NCBI GenBank assembly: GCA_013398955.1 | Contig: VWPU01014812.1 | Location: forward strand, 37,430 to 101,429 | DNA from: Callaeas wilsoni | Lineage: Eukaryota; Chordata; Aves; Passeriformes; Callaeidae | Direction: 5' to 3' | Length of the DNA: 64,000 bases | Shown: positions 23,101 through 38,100 of the stretch, piece by piece | Layout of the letters: each line of letters opens with the position of its first letter | How positions within the stretch are numbered: the first letter of the stretch is position 1 | Position numbers and translations under genes: made by a program | The notes under the pieces: generated by a model | The model's input: only the letters and a program-made list of their open reading frames with translations | The model's database searches: none | Told to the model about the DNA's origin: nothing

Positions 23101-26100
23101 GGGTACCTGGAGATAAACTAATCCTCTGAAATAACAACTTACTAGAAAGCCCAACACTTCATTTTCGGTTCAGCGGAACCTCGAGAAAAACATTACTCAT
23201 TTTCCACCCCATTGGCTACGACTATCAAATCACTAACACCCACAAAAAGAACCGTGCAGCCAGACAAAGAGCAAACAGTGGAAGCAGTTCTGGTGAGTTG
23301 ACTCCTTCACTATCACCTTGGAAAGCTGTTTGTCAATGCCCCGACCACAACACCACGAGCGCTGCAGAACTGACCTGCTTTGGCACTTCTGTGTTCGAGG
23401 CGCGCGTGGATGCTCTGACCTTGCTGTGCCTCCTGTGGAACAGAGCAGCCTGTCAGCATCCAAGACGTGCCCCAGCCTCATTCCTTCCCCCCATCACTTA
23501 CTGCCATGCCAGTAGCCAACAGAAACATCTCAAGCTCTATTTTAGCGTGTTTTGTTAATAACTAGTTCAAGTTTTAAAAGGTCAAAAGAGTTGTAATTTA
23601 AATGATGCAAGAGTAAGAAGCGTACAAAAATGGAATAAAGCAAGATCTGGATCGTTCACAGAATCAGAGAATCATTAAGGTTGGAAAAGACCTCTAAGAT
23701 CATCAAGTCTAACTGTTCCCCAACACTAACTCATGTCCCCAAGCACTTTATGTCCACGTTTTTTGAACACCTCCAAGGACAGTGACTCCAACACTTCCCT
23801 GGACAGCCTGTGCCAGTGCCTGACCACCCTCTCAGTGAAAAAATTTTTCCCAGTATCCAACCCAAACTTCCCATGGCACAACTTGAAGCCGTTTCCTCTT
23901 GTCCTGCCACTCGTTACCTGGGAGAACAGACTGACCCCCACCTGGCTGGTGAGGATCTCTTGGTACCACTGAAGGAGAACTCAAGAACAACTTGGAGCTG
24001 AATACTAACTGAATACTAAATAGCACATTTTAGTTTAACTCCATCCTTTGTCATTATTATAAACACCTACAAAAGAATGGCTTCAGAACCAGAATGAGCT
24101 AATCTGCAACAATTGGACAAATTTTTACAAATTCAGTCAACCATATAAAATTCTGTATATTAGAGTCCAAAAAGTAGTATCCTGCATTACACTTGTGGTT
24201 AGATTCTTCTATGTCAATAATTAAACAGAAAATCAAATTTTCACATAGAAAAGGAGCTCAGCTGGAGTCTGAGACATTAAAAATATTTATTAACAGTAGA
24301 TTAATGCAAACTTCTTAAAATTCCTATTAAGTCCCAACAATCTTTTGGATTAGGAGTGGGAGTTTCCCACATGTAGTTTGGATTAGGATTTGGAGCAGGA
24401 GGAGCTGCCCACATGTAGACTGGATGGCTTTCGAGTCAAGTAAGGAAAACACAATTTTATAATGACAACACATATTCTTAATTTATATATTTATATGTTT
24501 AGAACACAATTGAGTATTTAAGGTCCCAGTTTCAAACCTGCAGATCCCAAATTCCATCACGTGCTCTGCCACTGGCTGGTTGCACAGCTACGGTGGCACA
24601 CAGACAGGTCCTCACTAACATTATGGAACCTTCAGTACGTGCTGAGCTTTCACACAGCTAAGCCACACATTGTCCACAGACATCAAAATGTGGTACCAAA
24701 ACTTTCCTAAGCTTCTTATATCACCACAAAATAATAATTTTTTTACATTTTAGTTTATGTACTTTAAATTTGAGGGAAATCTCAGTAACTGAGAATGAGC
24801 TTGCCTCCAAGCAGCATTAAAACACTGAAATTTAGGCAATAAGGGCACTGTGAAAGTCTCAGCTATGTTTTGCCTTACAATGCTATTTCATCTTACCTTT
24901 CATATGGGGTTCTCTTCATCCCACTGTCCTTAATATAATCCACTAGCTGCTTCTGTGTTCGTCCACTGTGAACCCACAGAAGTACAAAGGTTATCAAACA
25001 CAGGGGATGAGCATCAGAGATGGAATGACTTTAGAATACTTCTTCCTTTTGATCTCATTTTCTAAGACATAATGAGTCTGTCGTGTTTCTCCCTACCTGT
25101 ATCTGAACGACGACCCTCTGGTGAAGAACACTGCTTTAGCTTTTGGCTTTGGCTGATCGAAGAGCCTAAAGAATGTGTGATACTCAACACAGATTTTCCA
25201 GAAGTTTTTACACTCATCCCTACTTCCCAAAAGAAACTCCAATGTATCTTGATACGGGCCCTGGGAAAAAAACATACAAGTTCAGTAGCACCTAAAATGA
25301 CAGTATGTGGGTGCCAACCAAAAAGCTGAACTCCAGTGAGATGCAGGATTTTGCTAAGTCACTTCTCATATGCCTTAAAACAATGGGAGTGATTCCGAAT
25401 GCAGTTAAAATTTATTTAATAGCTTTCAAAAATGCTTGCTTACCTTGAAACTGTAAAAGTGTTTACAAAGCCCTTGACTTTAGAAACATGCTCAACATAA
25501 CCCATCTTTAGAAACTTCAAAGGAATTTAAAAACTTAGGTGAAATAATAGCTATTTTAAAATGCTATTCCTTTTTTAGGAGTTCTGATGCTTGACTGTCT
25601 GAAATTTAGACAAAACTGGAAAATACTGCATATGACAGAGTTATCACATGAAATTTCTGAGGGTCTCTTTGTGAGACACATTGCTACACAAGCAGACAGT
25701 GTGTCCTGTTTCAGGTGTCCTTGATACATGAAATTATATTATGCCCAAAGTTGGTTTTTTCCTCTATTTTAATATAAATTAAACACTGAATGCAATCTAG
25801 TCATCCAGTGTGGAAGCAACAACAACTTTGATGACATCTGCAATCAAAAATATCTAGTGTTAATCAGCTAAGCATGAAAAATAACACTTGTGCTATACAG
25901 ATATATAGAAAAGATGAAGCAAGAGTAATCACACCATCCTTCAAATTAAGCTACAACGATATAATTTCAGCCAACTATTCCTACCTGGGGTGTATCAGGT
26001 AATTCTCATTCGAATCAAGAAACTGGAAGTAACTTTTTCAAAGTGGAAGTACTGAGACAGGGTGCACCAAATGCTTGGGTCTAGTAATTTTTTTCTGTCT

Positions 26101-29100
26101 TACATTTATACATGTGTAAGCTTGTGTCAAGGATAAGCTGAGACTGAAACACAAAACCTACACATCCTAAGTCATGGGGTGAGAAAGGAAAGATTTACAC
26201 TCGAATGATGAAGCCAAGCCTGCCCCACTGAGGCTGTTTTATAAAATCACAAACTCCAGAAACGTTCACAATAAAATGAAGCACAGGTGTTTTTTTCAAC
26301 ACTGACCAGTCTATATTACAGTAAAACTTACACAGACCTCTGGGTGGAGCTTAATAAGGAATCTTTTCCTCTTGAAGCTCAGTTTACGGACCTTGGACCA
26401 GTTGAAGGTATTGATTTTCGTGTTACCCTGAATTAAAATGAGAATGATTAAATGTTAGCAAAAGTTTCAAAAAAGCAGAGTACCAAACAAAATTCTGCTG
26501 TGAGTATATAGACATGTGCATGTGGACATACTCAGCTGGATTTTGATTTCTGGTGACAATATTCCCTTTAAACAAGAGAGGCCACTGAGCAGTCTGAGAG
26601 GAATTGCAGGACTGCAGTGGCTGATGCACCTCGAAAAGATGCGGCCCCACAATAACCAAAGAACAGGTAAGACCCAGCTGAGCTCCCAAACAGAAATATT
26701 TCAGCAGACCAGCTGCCTCTGTGTTCTGGGGAGAGGAAAACAGTATCATTGCATCCATAAACAGGACTCTGAGCACTGAGTCGCTTATTTAATACAACAA
26801 ACATAGTAACACTAATTGGTCCAGTCACTCCAATCAATCAGCATTTCTGTACACTAAGAGCAAAAATATCCCAGCAAAAATCCACTGGAATATTAAAAGA
26901 AGAGAAACCAAACCAAAATTCCAGGATGGCAGACCTGTCCCAGGGCTGTTCCAAACGAATTGATGATTTTCTCTGATCACACACCTAATTTCAAACTAAG
27001 CCCCTCTACTTCACTGTCACTTGGTTTTGATGCTCTTTACTCTGCACAACAAGAACAAGCTGCACCAAACAGTATTTTGGGGGCTTAAATGACACTGCTT
27101 GACCATAGAACACGTTAAATTTTCTGCACAAGAAGAACAAGCTGCACCAAACAGTATTTTGGGGGCTTAAATGACACTCCTTGACCATAGAACACATTAA
27201 ATTTTCAAGACATCAAAGACACCTGAGGTTAAAATGAGAGACTTACTCCAAGACCTGCTAAAGGACAGACAGACACAGTCTGCCATGCCTGCCATACCTG
27301 GAACACCAGCACACCCATGTGTGAAACTGCCAGATTGATTTTGGTGCCCTCACGGTCGGAGGCAAGGTGGAATCTGATGCCATACATCTCCAGTTTCCGG
27401 GCAATTTCAAGCACTTGGAAGTCAGATTCAGCAGGAGTTTGACCCCTATAATGGTGAAGAAAAATAAAGTTTTAAGAACAATCTGATTCGACAATACTGC
27501 CAACACAGCTAACACGCTTAAGTCTGAACTCTGGCACTAAATGAGAATTTTCTGTCTCATCTAGTTGGGTGGTTTCACTCCAAGTCATGTGTTACACTGA
27601 AAATTCTGTAATGACACGGCTGATGGCCAATGTCAAATGAATCCCAAGACAGATGCTGAAAGAGATGTTAATTAGCTCAGAGTTCTTTCAGTTTAGAACC
27701 TATAAAGTTAAACAATTCCACATTCAATCCACAGTGCTCCTCCTTCGGCTTGCTTGTGTACACATTAGCATTAACTAAGGCAAGAAGTGAGAGCTGGCAG
27801 AGTTGCACAGCCAGCAAAACAGAAACAATGCAAATATTGCAAAAGAATCACCCTTTTTAGGTCAGATTTTGGGACCATAAAATTATTACTCTGTTACTAC
27901 CAGGTGAACACATTCCCCCGTCTTTGGCTGGATAATTCCCTCCCTGGCAAGGAATCCAGAGAAGGATCTTTAAAATGACACCTCATCTGCTGTCAAAATT
28001 ACTCTCAAAACAGGAGGAAGCTGTACACAGACAGGAGCAACTGCTCTGTAAGGGTGCACAAGGTCCAAAACACCAACACGGAGACTGTTCATGACTCTGG
28101 CACACACCCATCACAGTTTCAGCCCTTGCTGACTGCTCCCCAGGTTATCTGATGTCAAACCACTAATATTTTGTTCTCCTGCATGAAAACAGTCCTTTTT
28201 TTTTCCTCAATCCCCCCCATTTTTCTCCATGAGAAGGAGCGTGTTAGATTATAGTGCATTTCAGCAGGTACTCATCCTGAAAAGAGCTTTTCCCTGTAAG
28301 TCAAAACACTCTTTATAAAGTTCATGTGTCCTGACAAGGAGTTAAAGATCCTCCAAGAACGAGCAAATGGTGCTGTGGAAATGAAGGAGTTCTTAGAACC
28401 ATCGAATCATAAAATCATTAAGGCTGAAAAAGACCTTGAAGATGATCAAGTCCAACTGTTGCTACTGATCATGCCCCAATTACACTACAAAGCAAAAAAG
28501 TCTCTATCACAAACATAAGCATGTCACCAAAGTAGGTCTCTGAAATACAAACACCCTGCAAGAAAACGCTACTACCCAGTTTTAGCCAGAATATGGTCCA
28601 GGAGAAGCAGGAAAAGCAGGAGAACCTTCTCCTGTGCTAACCCCAAGGAAACCCCACTGCAGAGCTGCCTCCACATCTGGGGTCCCCAGCACAAGGGGAC
28701 ACCCCATAAGATCAAGGAAGACCAGAGGAGGGCACAGAGGTGCTCCAAGGGCTGGAGCCCCTCTGCTCTGGAGACAGAATGGGAGACCTGGGAGTGTTCA
28801 CCTGGAGAAGAGAAGGTTCTGGGGACACCTCACTGTGGCCTTTCAATACTTAACAAGGGCTTATAAAAAGGAGGGAGAGGGACTTTTTATATGGATAGAA
28901 GGTGATAGGACAAGGGGGAGTGGTTTTAAACTAAAAGAGGTGAGATTAAGATGACATTAGGATAAATTCCTCCCTGTGAGGGTGGTGAGGCCCTGGCACA
29001 GGTTCTTAGAGAAGCTGTGGCTGCCCCTGGATCCCTGGAAGTGTTCAAAGCCAGGTTGGACAGGGCTTGGAGCAATCTGGGATAGTGAAAAGTGCCCCTG

Positions 29101-32100
29101 TCCATGACAGCAGGTCGAAGTGAGATGAACTTTAAGGCCCCTTCCATCCCAAACCACTCTGGAATTCTATGAAACACCAGCAGCACAGGACCTGCTGGGG
29201 CATGCAGAGCACTGGGGCTGTATCAGACACAGCTGGATAAACTGACCCCCTGCATCACTACTGACAGTGATTAGAAATAATAAATACCAAATTACTTCCA
29301 CGTGCAAGTTCACTAGGATAAATGTAATGATACAAGGAAGACACTGGTGCTAAAAAATTATTATTATTATTATTCTATTTACAAACAATCAGTACTGAAA
29401 ACAGACCAGATTCCTGCACACACAGACTAAGCAAATTTTACAAACCCTTTTTTTCCAAGAAGAAAATAGCCTTCCTTCCATAAATCTGCATTTCATTTTC
29501 TTAAAACAGATGATAAACTATTTTTAGCATTACCTATTTTTGTGTACTGTGCAGTGCCAACCACAACATCGGTACTAAATAAATTCCCCTGCTCCCTTGA
29601 CTGGCCTTTCCAGTAATACTCCTTAAAAATACCTCCTTCCACCTACCTAGAGTCATGTGTTAGATTAAACAACTGTTTAGTGGCATATAGACTTTTTAAA
29701 AATAAAAATAGAGAGTATTGAAATGAATGATTATTACATTTGAATTTAACAGAACTAGGGATGATGACAATATATATTAAACTCCAAGTAGGAACTGTCT
29801 CTACAATTCAGAATATAATTATGAAATTTATTTCATATGCTACACTTTTAAAAACAGAAGTTTTTAGAAAAAGCAACGCTTCTCTGATACTTCCTAAAAT
29901 GCTCTCTAGTGTAAAACACACGCATACACAAAATGCCCTGAGAAAGTAAGCCTGAATGCACACACGTTTGACAACAGGATTTCAGCAGTGTTCTGTTGCC
30001 TTGTTCATTCTGGAGGGGAAAGCAAAGAATCTAAAACACTACAGCAGGAAATCACAAATTTATTTTGCCAGCTGCAGAAGGCAGGGATTCAATGACATTC
30101 CTGACTTTACAAGCTCAGTCCATAATCCACCCTTATCCAAACGTCAGCATTATGTGACCATGTAATATAAAGGGAAGAACGCGAGAGGCACAAAAACCTG
30201 ATTTAAAATGGAAACAGAAATGCCAGACTACAGAGAGAGTCTTGTAGCTGCATTTCTACCAGTTTTACTGCTACGTGTACTGGTTATGTCTAAGAGCTTC
30301 AAGTGGTAAAGCAGATTTCTCTTCCCCTCAGTGAAACGAGTAACCCTGGAGTAAGTGCTTTTAATATTGGCTTTAAGTGTTGTTCCCATTTCCACCACAG
30401 AAGCCTTAACTGCGTCAAAAAAGCTGGAGTATCATGGCTCCTATTTATTAAATATATACAAGACAAAAGAGGTAGATCATAAATGCTACTTTTGGCCAGA
30501 GTTTCCTGAGTTACACTCTGAGAGCACTGTGTGTAACTCCCACCCACACTAATTCCTGCTGTAATTCTTCTGAATTCAGCGACATTAAGAATGAAAGCAG
30601 GGCTTTGTCTTTTAAAGAGGGTGCTGAGGTTGGGAAGGAGGGTTGGAAGGGAAAGAAGGCAAAAACAAAAAACTGCAACTAGAAAATCGGAGCTCTATAG
30701 TACTAAAAATTCCTCACGAACAGCCTGGTGTAACTGATGTAGAACCACTGACAGTTACCTCATGTACCATCAGATATGATCCAAAGCGCAGCACATCTCA
30801 GAAAAAAAAAATTCAAAATATGCTACCAGCCAATTTTAAGAGTGTGCTCTTGCACACAACCTGCCTGTACCCACCAAAGAAGGCTGAGCCTGGTGTGGAG
30901 GAGCAGAGCCGGGCAGCTCTGACTGTACCACGGATGGGTACAAAGAGAGGCACCTTCAGAAAATGCCCTCAGATGCTGCCTGCAGGCTTAGCTGCACAGC
31001 CCGGCCCCAAAACAATCTGCTCTAATTTTGTCCAGCCATTAAGCAGATAAATCTACTTAATCTTCCCCAGGTCAATGGACAACACACTAATATCAGTATT
31101 TCCAGCAAAAACTGCTCTCAGTGCAATAGGTGTTGGTGTAGAGGTTCCTTACAACCATCCAGCTAGACAAATACTGGTTGTGATACAATATTCCCATGGC
31201 AATGGATTCAAAATAAATGCTACCAAGCATTAGGTGATTTACAGAGCATTTAAACCCAGTGATTAATATAGAACTTTAAAGATGAAGTGTCAAGTTAGAG
31301 TTTTTCTAATTTACACACAATTTAAAGAATTTAAATTCATGGACAACGAAGCTAAGAAGTTATGAAAGGATGTGAGGGATAACAGTAAATGTAAATATAA
31401 ATCCATTAAATCTTCTACTTCTTTCCTGATTTACGTATGCACAGAAAAAGAAACCACAGACATGTGAACACAGGCAAAATGTGTCATGTTGAATCCTGCA
31501 CTCACCTCTCAGAAAGTATTCTACTACTTTCAGGAAGGCAGAAAACATTGTATTTTGAGTGTCTGGGTGTCAGGAATTAACTGCACCAGCACCAACACAC
31601 CATCTACAAATATACACCTTTTATTTTTAATAAACTATAGAAATACAGTAAGTTAATTCAGGCTCCTGCTGAAGCAATAACTAATTGCTACACCAAAAAT
31701 ATAACTCATCTTGTTTACCATTATTACATTTGCAAAGTGTAGAAACCATATTCCTATATTTTTGAAAGCAAAAGAAAGTATTTACAAATGTAAAAGAAAA
31801 AAATGTTTAATAGAAAATGAGCATTCAATTGCCATCTTTCCAATTACAACATTCTCCATATACAGAACGGATTGGATACACAGGTTCTGTTTTATCAAGG
31901 GTGATGACGTTCTACCACTTTTAATAGCTACAGAGAAGCAATTAAAAAAAAAAAAAAGGGAAAATTGAGGCAGAAAGAAAGTGCTGCAGAAACAATCTGG
32001 AGGAGATGAGCCATCCTGCCAGAAATAGGTTTCTCTTCCTGGACACTTGGTTTGTACAAGAAATATCTGTCAGGAACAATCATCAGTGGAAGAATCACAG

Positions 32101-35100
32101 AATCCCAGGATGGTTTGGGGTGGGAAGGGACCTTAAAGAGCATCCAGTTCCCCCTCCCACCATGGGCAAGGACACCTTCCACTATACCAGGCTGCTCCAA
32201 ACCCCATCCAACCTGGCCTTAAAAATATTAGTCTGCTAAAGGTGAGTGGGGCAATAATTAGGTAAATTAAAGGAAATAAATTAAAATAAACCGAAAAAGT
32301 AAAAATATGACACACCAGGATAATATGAGAGAGAAGCAATTTTGTCTGTCCAACTGCACTGTGCATCACCAGGAAAAAGCCAAATGCCCAGTCCCTGCTC
32401 CTGCCTGCTCCTTGAAACAGAAATGAGGAAAAATGCGTCTACACTGAGGAAACACAGAACCCTCCTCAGCTGCTGAAGATGGGAAAGGTGGTCTGTGCTC
32501 CCTGAGGAAGGGAAGAGGGAAGGGATGCGTGTGTTAATTTGGGTTGGGGTTAATTTTCTTCACAGTAGCTGGTACCAGGCTTTGATTCCTATTTGAGCTG
32601 GAACCAATGTTGATAACCCAGGGCTGTTTTCGTTATTGCCCAGATAAGCTCTCCCAGAGCCAAAGCCTTTTGTGCTGCACACACAGCTCCACCAGGGAGG
32701 GGCTGGGAGAGGAGCACGGGCTCAGGAGGGGCACAGCCGGGCCAGCTGATCCCAGCTGACCCCAGGGACAGTCCGTCCCATATGGCCTCATGCTCAGCAT
32801 ACAAAGCTGGGGAAGAAGGAGGAAGGGAGGACATTTGGAGTGATGGTGTTTGTTTTCCCAAGTCACTGTTACCAGTGATGGGATCCTGCCTTCCTGAGGA
32901 TGGTTGAACACCTGCCTGCTCATGGGAGTAAGGAAGGAATTCCTGGTTTTGCTTTGCATGTGTTCGTGGCTTTTGCTTCACCTCCCTAAACTGTCTGTAT
33001 CTCAAGCTGTGAATTTTCCCACTTTCACCCTTCCAAATCTCTCCCCCAACCCATCAAAGGGGAGCTAGCAGCTGCATGGGGCTGAGCTGGGGTTAAACCA
33101 TGGAAGCCACAGCCAATTTTAAGATTGCAGCGCTTGCAAAATGACATCTCTCTAACAAAAATGTTTCCAAAGGCACAGGGGAAATTTGAAACATGCCTTC
33201 AAGGTACCCAGCTATTGCTAACATCCCGTGGTAACCTTGTCTAATTACCTGCTTCAACTGCTACTCTTACCGTGGCCTGCATGTACACTTCTAAAACACT
33301 GCCTTAAAATAAGATTTACAATCATTTTAATAATATGGCTGTATCAAATGCAATTCTCATTCAACTAATTTTGAAAAGCACACTTACGAAGCAAGGGATC
33401 TTTACCTATTAACCTTTCTCTGACTCCTTCCTGACAGGCAAAAATACAAACTTTCCTTACTGTAACGAATGATTAGAAGTAACATGCTTGGAAAGAAAGC
33501 TCAAATCTATTTAACAAAACTACCAGTCCCCGACTCAGAAGACAGTCACAAACCTTTCATCAAGAGAAACAAACCAGGAAAACCAACTCAACAGAATCCT
33601 GGTACGTGACTAACACAGGGCTGTTCTGTCCATGCTCTGGGGGTGCTTAGAGCTAAAAATCCCACATTTCACCTCAAATTTGAGCGTCATCAGCCTACAC
33701 TGCATGGCGTCATCAAAACCTTCCAGGACCCATTTGTAGCTTCAGGCTCCACAGCACCTTACAATAGTATCACAATGTTGCTACAACTTCTGTGAAAAGG
33801 ATGTTCCCCTTTTAATTTGCCTTGAAATTACTGATTATTTCAGCACTTTTCTTTAGGCAAGAGAAAAATAATGAAATGAGTGGTTTCCCTCCTCCAGCTA
33901 CCTTCTCTCAAGGTGAAGAATCCTAGCATATGTTTTCATTTACTTCAAAATTACTTTAAATTACTTAAAAACATTTCTTTTGTTTCTTCATTTACACATG
34001 CACCTCAAAGGTCCAAAAGCAGAAAAAAGTAACCACCTGATTTCATGAAGAATCGACGCTGAAATTTCATCATTAGCAATAATTTCAGTACAAGTTAAAA
34101 TGGCTGATCATAAACAGCAAATAGTGAATTACTGAAATTCTCAGGAACTAATTTTTCAATACTACAGGATGTGTCTTTTAACACAGATGCTGCCCTGAAA
34201 AACCTTTGTTTTGTCTTAAAAGAAAATCAGTCAGCAACAATCTACGAGTTTACCCACAGAGAGCAAAGGAAAATCTAAGTTTGGATTAAAACACACAACC
34301 ATGCACAATAAAACTTGTGTGTGGATATTCACAATTTATATAAGAACTTCAAATTGCTAAATCCTAATATGCAAGGTCTCAAAAATTACAGAAAAATAAG
34401 TTCCTGCAGTTCCTGACTCCATGTTGGAAGTAATTTTATATTTTTGGTGGTTTCTTTGTCACCAATAATCTTTCTTATTTCAAAAATACCCAGCTATAAG
34501 ATAAGGTATAGCATGAATTCTGATGGAAGTTATTTCTTCCCCACTCCCTCCATCCTTCTCCATTCTCCTTTATGCTTAATATGTAGCAAAAGAATTCGCT
34601 GCAACTGATTTCTAATTACTTAGACAAAAGCAAGAGCTCTGCATATGCTGGCAAAACTGAGCTCAAACTTTGCAGAATGGAAATTCTGAAGAATTATTTT
34701 GCCTAAACCCATTATTCCATGTAAGCTCTCTTTGGAATGTTATTATTAATACTATTATTGAGAAAAACTACTGCCCAACAACTCCATCCTGACTATGTAA
34801 CTATTGCTACAACCAACTTTTCTTGCTCAAGGTAAATAGTGTTTAATTTACAGACTCTTAAGGTCATCCTATCACGCAGCTGCTCGACCTCCCTCAGGCA
34901 AGCCCATCTGCTGCCCAGGGGTCACACCAGTGGTTTACATTAATCCACACTTACACATGCTTCCTGTGGAACTCCAGGATCTTTCCTTCAAGTTTTTCCT
35001 GGTTTGGCAAATACTGGTTTGTTTTAAGGTGTTCTCGATCTTCCGATTCATCAAAATCCCCTATTTCAGCTGCGACAGAAAACGAAACAATGTTAGAGTA

Positions 35101-38100
35101 AGAAGGAACAATGGAAAAGGAACAATGACAGAAAATACTTGGTAAGGAGTTAGAGAGACCTCAAGAGCCTCTTAGTTCTTCGAATTTGTGCATGATGCTT
35201 TGTTTCCAGCTTCATTTTACCAAACAAGCTGACTTCCTGGGGATTACAGCAGTATTTGAACATGATCTGGAAAATTTAGACTTCTTAAGGGTGCAAGATG
35301 TGAGACTTGTAGAAGACCTGTGAGGTGGCCTGAACATCTCTTCCTTACAGATACCTTATACCAAACAGCATATTTCAATTTATTTTTTACTAAATATATG
35401 TAAAATAGTAATAGACAAGGCTGCTTGGGAAGGTGGCAAATTATATCTGGAATTCTGGTCTCCCCTTCACATATCCATGTCTTTCATATGCAATGCTGTG
35501 AATTTAGGAAGAGATTTACAGAAGAAAAAAGCATTATTGTGCAATGCAAAACAGCTTCCATCTGATACAACATGAAACAATCAGAAGTCCTTGGCTTGGA
35601 ATGCAAAAGCACAAGGCAGGCAGAACATATGGCAAATGTATATAAAAATTACAAGATTAATAAATAAATTTTTGAAAATCATTTACTTTTTCTGATAATA
35701 AAATATGAAGTTGCAATATTAAATCCAAACACAAAAGGTTTTAAAAGATAAAAGTATATATGTTAACCTAAAAACTTCCCAAAAACTAAGCTGTGAAGCT
35801 CATTTCCATAGAAGGATGCCAAAAATAAAAGCAAATTCAAAAATTAGATAAATACAAGGGCAGCCAAACACAGATGCAGTCAAGTCTGTGACGCTGTGTG
35901 TGCAGTGATTATGGGATGGATGCAGCAAAGGAAGAGTTGCCATATGCTTGCTCTGTGTCTGAGGGCTCCCGCATCAGCTACTGTCAGAGAAAGGAATGGG
36001 CTTGTTCTTAACAAGAACACAGCAAATCCTCTTTAAAATCAAGCCAGCACATGAAAGAAGGAGTAAGAAATACTGAAAGGCGCTTTTGTAAAATCATTTC
36101 TGTTGAAAATAAACCTGTTCTTTCTCACAGCCCATTTTCCAGAAGAGCAGAACCAAGCTAAGCAAGGCCTGATGGAGAGATTTGCTCACCAGCTCCACAG
36201 TGCTGGAAAATCACGAGGAGGCTTTAATGGCACACACACACAAGATAATTTGCTCTTCCAATAAAATCACCAGAAGTAATACCCTTCTAACTGTATTATT
36301 ATATTGCAATGCAGAATTAGACAACCAATAACTATTTAGCAGTGCACATGTGAAGAAGCATCATTGATCAGCTTTTGCTTCCAGCCAGCAAAGAGCCACC
36401 AAAGGCCCTGTCTGCAGGTCAGGCTGCAGACCTGTGAACACTTCAGCTGCTGCTCCAGCAATTTGGTGTCTCAATTCACTCAAGGTTTCCAACCTCCTCG
36501 TCTCAAAGGCCACATTTTAGGTCTTTAAGCATGTACAGATTGAGCCAGCAGCAGCATGGAGTGCTTCCAAATAAAATGCTTCCCATTTCCATTTCCAGAG
36601 AGGATGAAAGCTGCTGACAGCCCCGCTGCGGAGCCTGCTCCAGCATGGTTCTGGTTGTACTGCAGCCCGGTTCCTGTACAGCCATCTCCTCCCAGGCACA
36701 GGGAAAGTGAGAAGTGAAGCCAAGGGAGCACCTAGACAGGTGGGAACAGCTGTCTGGAAGATGTGGAGTGCTGGCAACACAGCTTGCAGAGCCAGGGAAA
36801 CAGACAGCAAGAGGCTGGTTTCGCACTACCCCCCTGAAGCCAAATTTACCTCATGCATAAGCACCAGCTATTCCTCCCCACGCCAGCCCTGATGACAATC
36901 CCAGGGTTGAAAACCAACGTATTTACAGTGTGTGGAGAAGCAAATACTGTGAGACAGAGACTTCTTATGATGCCTTAGGATTTTAGCTGTTATATTTTCA
37001 TATATTTGTAATCCTGCAATTCTTTAGTATATAGCGGTGAGCTCCATGTAGAGTGTGAGCTACTGCTTTTCCCATTTCGGTCAGACACAACAATTCCTCA
37101 CCAGGCCTGAGAATCAAGGACACCTCACTGCTTCAGGCCCCGAGAAATGGAAACAAAAGTGAGTTGGGGGGAGCAAACTGGGAGAATGGGACTGCACTGC
37201 CTGAAATTGGAATTGCACAATTAACCTCTGATATGCAAATGGACAAAACTTCTATCTGTCCCAAAAACGTGTGGCTGTGTCCATCCTGGGTGCAGTCTCT
37301 GTGAGACTCCTGCACCGCTCAAGGTGTGCCCTGTGAAGGCCTTTCAATAAATCCCTGCCCTTTATCCTTTCACTCTGTCCAGCCTCTGCTCCAGGTCAGC
37401 CTCTCCAAGGCATCACTTTTAAGTTCCCAAAAGCTTCTGTGCGGGATTTAACGTGGGTTAGCGCTGGCACCATCCCAGCTGGGATACTCACACTGCAGAA
37501 GGTGCGAGACCAGCAGAGCAGCCGTGTTGTCGCTGCAGGTCAGTCTCTCCTCCACCAGGTCCCTCTTGATTTGCAATGCAAACAGGTACCTGGAGGAGAC
37601 GGAACAGGCTGGAGTTACACAGATCATCCTGGCACATGAAAGGACAACAGAACAACTGAGCAGGAGGGTATAAAAGCAGCATCTCCTGATTCTTCCACTC
37701 TCCAAATAATGACACAACAGCCTGGCTACCAAGGAGTGTCAAATCAAACCAAAATAACTTGTGACTACTCCAGTGCAATTTACCAGCACAAAAGGACCCA
37801 CAGGAACAAGGAAGCAGGAGGAAAAGCACGTTTTAAGCAGGCTTCATCTGTGCAGTAACAGCATCTACCATTTTTAGCTGCAAAGAAACTTAAAGAACAC
37901 TTCAAGTGATCTTATCTATTAGAAAAAAAGATAGAAGAACATCACTGATACCAGTATTTTGTTATGAAAACTGATAAGCATTTCTGTTAGCACTCAACTA
38001 ATCAACTCAGCAGTTGTATTTTCCAGAACTATATTAGCAGCCTACAAAGACAGTAAGAAGTTGAATTTACTTTTCTTATACTGCTACATTAGTTCAACTA

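Larger units (their letters stand above)
27446..34954 (-). other. FARP2 intron 7
   Basis: This 7.5-kb intron contains two oppositely oriented CR1 copies (28393-29178), an ATT microsatellite (29357-29375), a further CR1 fragment (32090-32230) and an ERV-type LTR (about 32530-33105). The rest shows no recognisable feature. Confidence 0.85.
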
